Source: Membranipora membranacea (taxonomy: Eukaryota; Bryozoa; Gymnolaemata; Cheilostomatida; Membraniporidae). Taken from it: DNA of 64,000 nt. This document shows positions 61,452 to 64,000 of the stretch, piece by piece. The position numbers and the translations under genes are program-made. Position 1 is the first letter of the stretch; every line of letters starts with the position of its first letter. The notes below the pieces were generated by a model that saw nothing but the letters and a program-made list of their open reading frames with translations, had not been told where the DNA came from and searched no databases. Location of the stretch: assembly GCA_914767715.1 (NCBI GenBank), contig OU612071.1:868001-932000 (forward strand). Direction: 5' to 3'.

Positions 61452-64000
61452 CAGTCCGATAAGCTGAGGCACTTAAGCCATCACAACAATAAATAATCAC
61501 CAGGTTTTGCAAACCTAGAGATAATGACACCCTTACAAAACATGACTTAACGTCATATACAGGTATGGCGTAACGTCATATACAAGTATGACTTAACGTC
61601 ACAGTGCAGGTAAATGAAAAGTGCAATCAAAACATGATTTTGCAAAAACTTGCCTGGAGCAAAGTTAGAGGAGCAAAGTTAGGCAACATAAAATAATGAT
61701 AGGGCTGTGTGCAGGAAAACAAGGTAAGATATGTAAAGATACACTTGAATAACTCATCGCTTGCTCGAGAGGGGGGGGGGGTAGCAAATGAGGTGAGCTG
61801 ATTGGCTCAGCGAGTTGGCAGGCTAGGATCTCGCATCGCCACATAAGAGGATGATTGTTGTGTAGATTTCCAGATTTTGGCTGTATGTTTGGCTGTTACT
61901 GAGATTTTCAATCTTAGAGCCCTGAAGCAGTGTAGGTTACAATCGTTGGTGACCATGACATAATGTAGAAAGTGACACAATGCATTGCCGCTGCAGATAT
62001 TCAACATGTTGTCTAACTAGAGATGACACGTATACTAAGTAAGGGAAAGCGAATTCCTAATCGGAACACACTAGTGTAACCTAAGCCAAGTGAAAGTTGA
62101 GACGATCTTTGTATTACTTGCCTACAAGGAATTTTTTTGGATCAAGGAGTGCTGCCAAAATATGCCTCATGTTTTTTCGATCCACTTCAATGAAGTTTAA
62201 CAGCATAACTTCTATTGTTCTCAGAAAAGTACATCGATTTAAGCACAACACAACACCGATAGATGAAACAGGAAAAAAGGGGCTCTTTGTTGTTTGGCAC
62301 TGCTGAAATGCCCGTAGCCTTTATGGCTAGGTAGTGGTGGGGGGGGGGGGGGAGGGGCCTATTCTTCACGTTTCGGGAGAGAATATTCCTGACTGACAGG
62401 CTTGCCAACCTCTGTGTAGAGATATTGGGTGAAACCTGACTATAGGGCTATTAGATTGATGGCGAAAACCTTCTTAATTTCTCAATAAGAGCATCTTCCA
62501 GTCCTATTTGGGTCTGCACCGACTAGGGTCTATTCTTTCATATAGATGGCCATTCAAAAAGACTGAGCCAACAGCAAGAGTTGCTTTAACCTTTTGCTAC
62601 AGAAATATCGTTGTAACTTACAACTCAATCTTGTTAAATCGCTGATAATCCAAGTGACCAGGGGGCGATCATCAGACGCATTTTGTGCTGCTGGCTTTTT
62701 GCCCTTGCTTTGATAATATAAAAAAACGGATGATTACCATTATCTTTAGGCTATTGGTGTGATGGCGTGATGGTGTGATGGCCTGACTCGTCTTCTATTA
62801 AATCATTTATTAATATTTAAAGTAACTTAAAAATACACCTCACAAAGATATAGAGAAGCTCATCAATCAACATCAAGTCGTTCTACTCCATTTAGTAAAT
62901 TTGTGTATCAGTTTACTGTGAACCTAAGTCGTTATTATTCCTCTTTGTGACACAGCATACAGGCCAATTGTCATGGTTACGTAGTTTTTGAGAAAGCAAT
63001 ACAAGCAGTTATCTAGTTATTGTTTTCTGGGAAAGGTATCATTTACAGTTTTCTGGTGGTTTTACAGCTCAACGGCCAAAATTCTCCTATATATTACTTC
63101 TCGTGCCCACATAAATACTGGTATCTATGTTTATGGGTGAAACTAATCAACCATTAGAGCCAACACAGTTGAGTTAGAAGCAGAGACTGCATAAACTGTG
63201 TTCAATTTTACGCTCTCAAATAATGAGGTCCAGAAAACGAACTCCATACCGAGCAGGGGTTGATGTAAGGGTTTGGTACTTTTAGTGTGTGAACGAAATT
63301 CACAGTTAATCCAATATGCCTGATAAAGTCCGGAGTTTGGAGTTGCTTCCCTTCACAAGTCAAAATGTTGACCGCTGGACATGGTTTCAGCGCTTATCTG
63401 TGTGTCGGGATATCTGGTAGTAGCATTTTATTTTCAACAAAATTTAACTGCGGGACTGCGGAAACTACAGACTGAACTTCATATCCTAATACATATGACA
63501 CACCTTCGCCGCACCGACCAGGCCTCAACTAACTTGTCTGATGGAATCATAGAGTACCCATCAGTGTTACACAGCAAAACTTATGTATTGGAAGTCTTTT
63601 TGCTTACAAACGTAACAAAATACCTGGCGGTTGCGTAGTCATTTTAACGCAGCAAAACATTCAAATTTAAATTTTATTTTCACTTAAAAGTTTAAACGCA
63701 TAACCTTTTATCAATCGTCCATATTTTAATTAAATGCTGATGGTTGTGTTGCAAGGGAGGATGAGGAGGACAGATTAACAAACAATCCGCAGGTGGATCC
63801 AAAATTATCCCTCTATCCAGACAACAGCTCATAGTCCAAATATCCAAATATCCATATCCACAAAAAACAATTCCACCCATCATTAACCAGTTATAACATT
63901 TGTACATGTTGTCAACGCAGACATAGTTAGAGTGAAGAGGGAAGGCTGTGTAGTTCGTATGCTCAAACTCTGGTTCACTGCTGGTGGTAGAATTCCATCA
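61452..64000. other. Intergenic to the right edge, no gene recognised
   Basis: A 22-bp unit (TAACGTCATATACA..) occurs about three times at 61,546-61,600, and G runs lie at 61,771 and 62,337-62,353. A weak A-box-like stretch at 61,800 lacks a B box. The 85-codon frame at 63,381-63,638 has no recognised domain. Confidence 0.4.

Overview
The window is nuclear DNA of an invertebrate animal. Short coding exons carry GT/AG splice sites with consistent phase. It contains a fibrillar-collagen C-propeptide, a ubiquitin-specific protease, ankyrin and TPR proteins, and a dense, AT-rich mix of LINEs, an R2-like retroelement, a Gypsy LTR element, hAT-, MULE- and Tc1-like TIR elements and tRNA-derived SINEs. 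A sponge or a lophotrochozoan-type invertebrate would fit; I cannot fix the phylum from sequence alone. All exon models were read by eye from splice sites, phase and family motifs, not from transcripts.

Layout. 1-3.2 kb (minus): intron-containing FLYWCH-MULE transposase gene running off the left edge. 4.6-9.5 kb (minus): C-terminal two thirds of a ubiquitin-specific protease; an hAT-type mini-element sits in one intron. 10.2-14.95 kb: LINE remnant, a 1.4-kb minisatellite and an interspersed repeat. 15.4-28.2 kb (plus): a large gene joining ten near-identical 39-residue ankyrin units, a GlnD/DUF294-like nucleotidyltransferase domain and TPR-like repeats (about 1,425 aa). Its second intron holds a three-level nest: a 6.1-kb element with long TIRs and a 10-bp target duplication, containing a 5'-truncated R2-like retroelement with a ~68-bp target duplication, itself split by a LINE. 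28-33.6 kb: intergenic repeats. 33.6-38.25 kb: decayed Gypsy-type LTR element with two paired palindromes. 38.3-44 kb: tandem repeats, a LINE 3' end and a Tc1-like MITE carrying a tRNA-like cassette. 44.1-47.2 kb (plus): fibrillar collagen pseudogene. 48-53.6 kb: LINE and SINE debris and local duplications. 53.85-57.24 kb (plus): a second nucleotidyltransferase-TPR copy with four frameshifts. 57.2-64 kb: intergenic, with a second copy of the 14.4-kb repeat and a 384-bp foldback element with a 9-bp target duplication.

The most interesting system is the ankyrin-nucleotidyltransferase-TPR family: two copies share an unchanged active-site motif, and ten ankyrin units look recently homogenised. 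A multidomain sensor/enzyme is a reasonable inference but is not shown here. The MULE-type transposase gene and the two TIR elements with 9-10-bp target duplications may be partners (transposase source and non-autonomous substrates); TIR comparison with an autonomous copy would be needed to show it.
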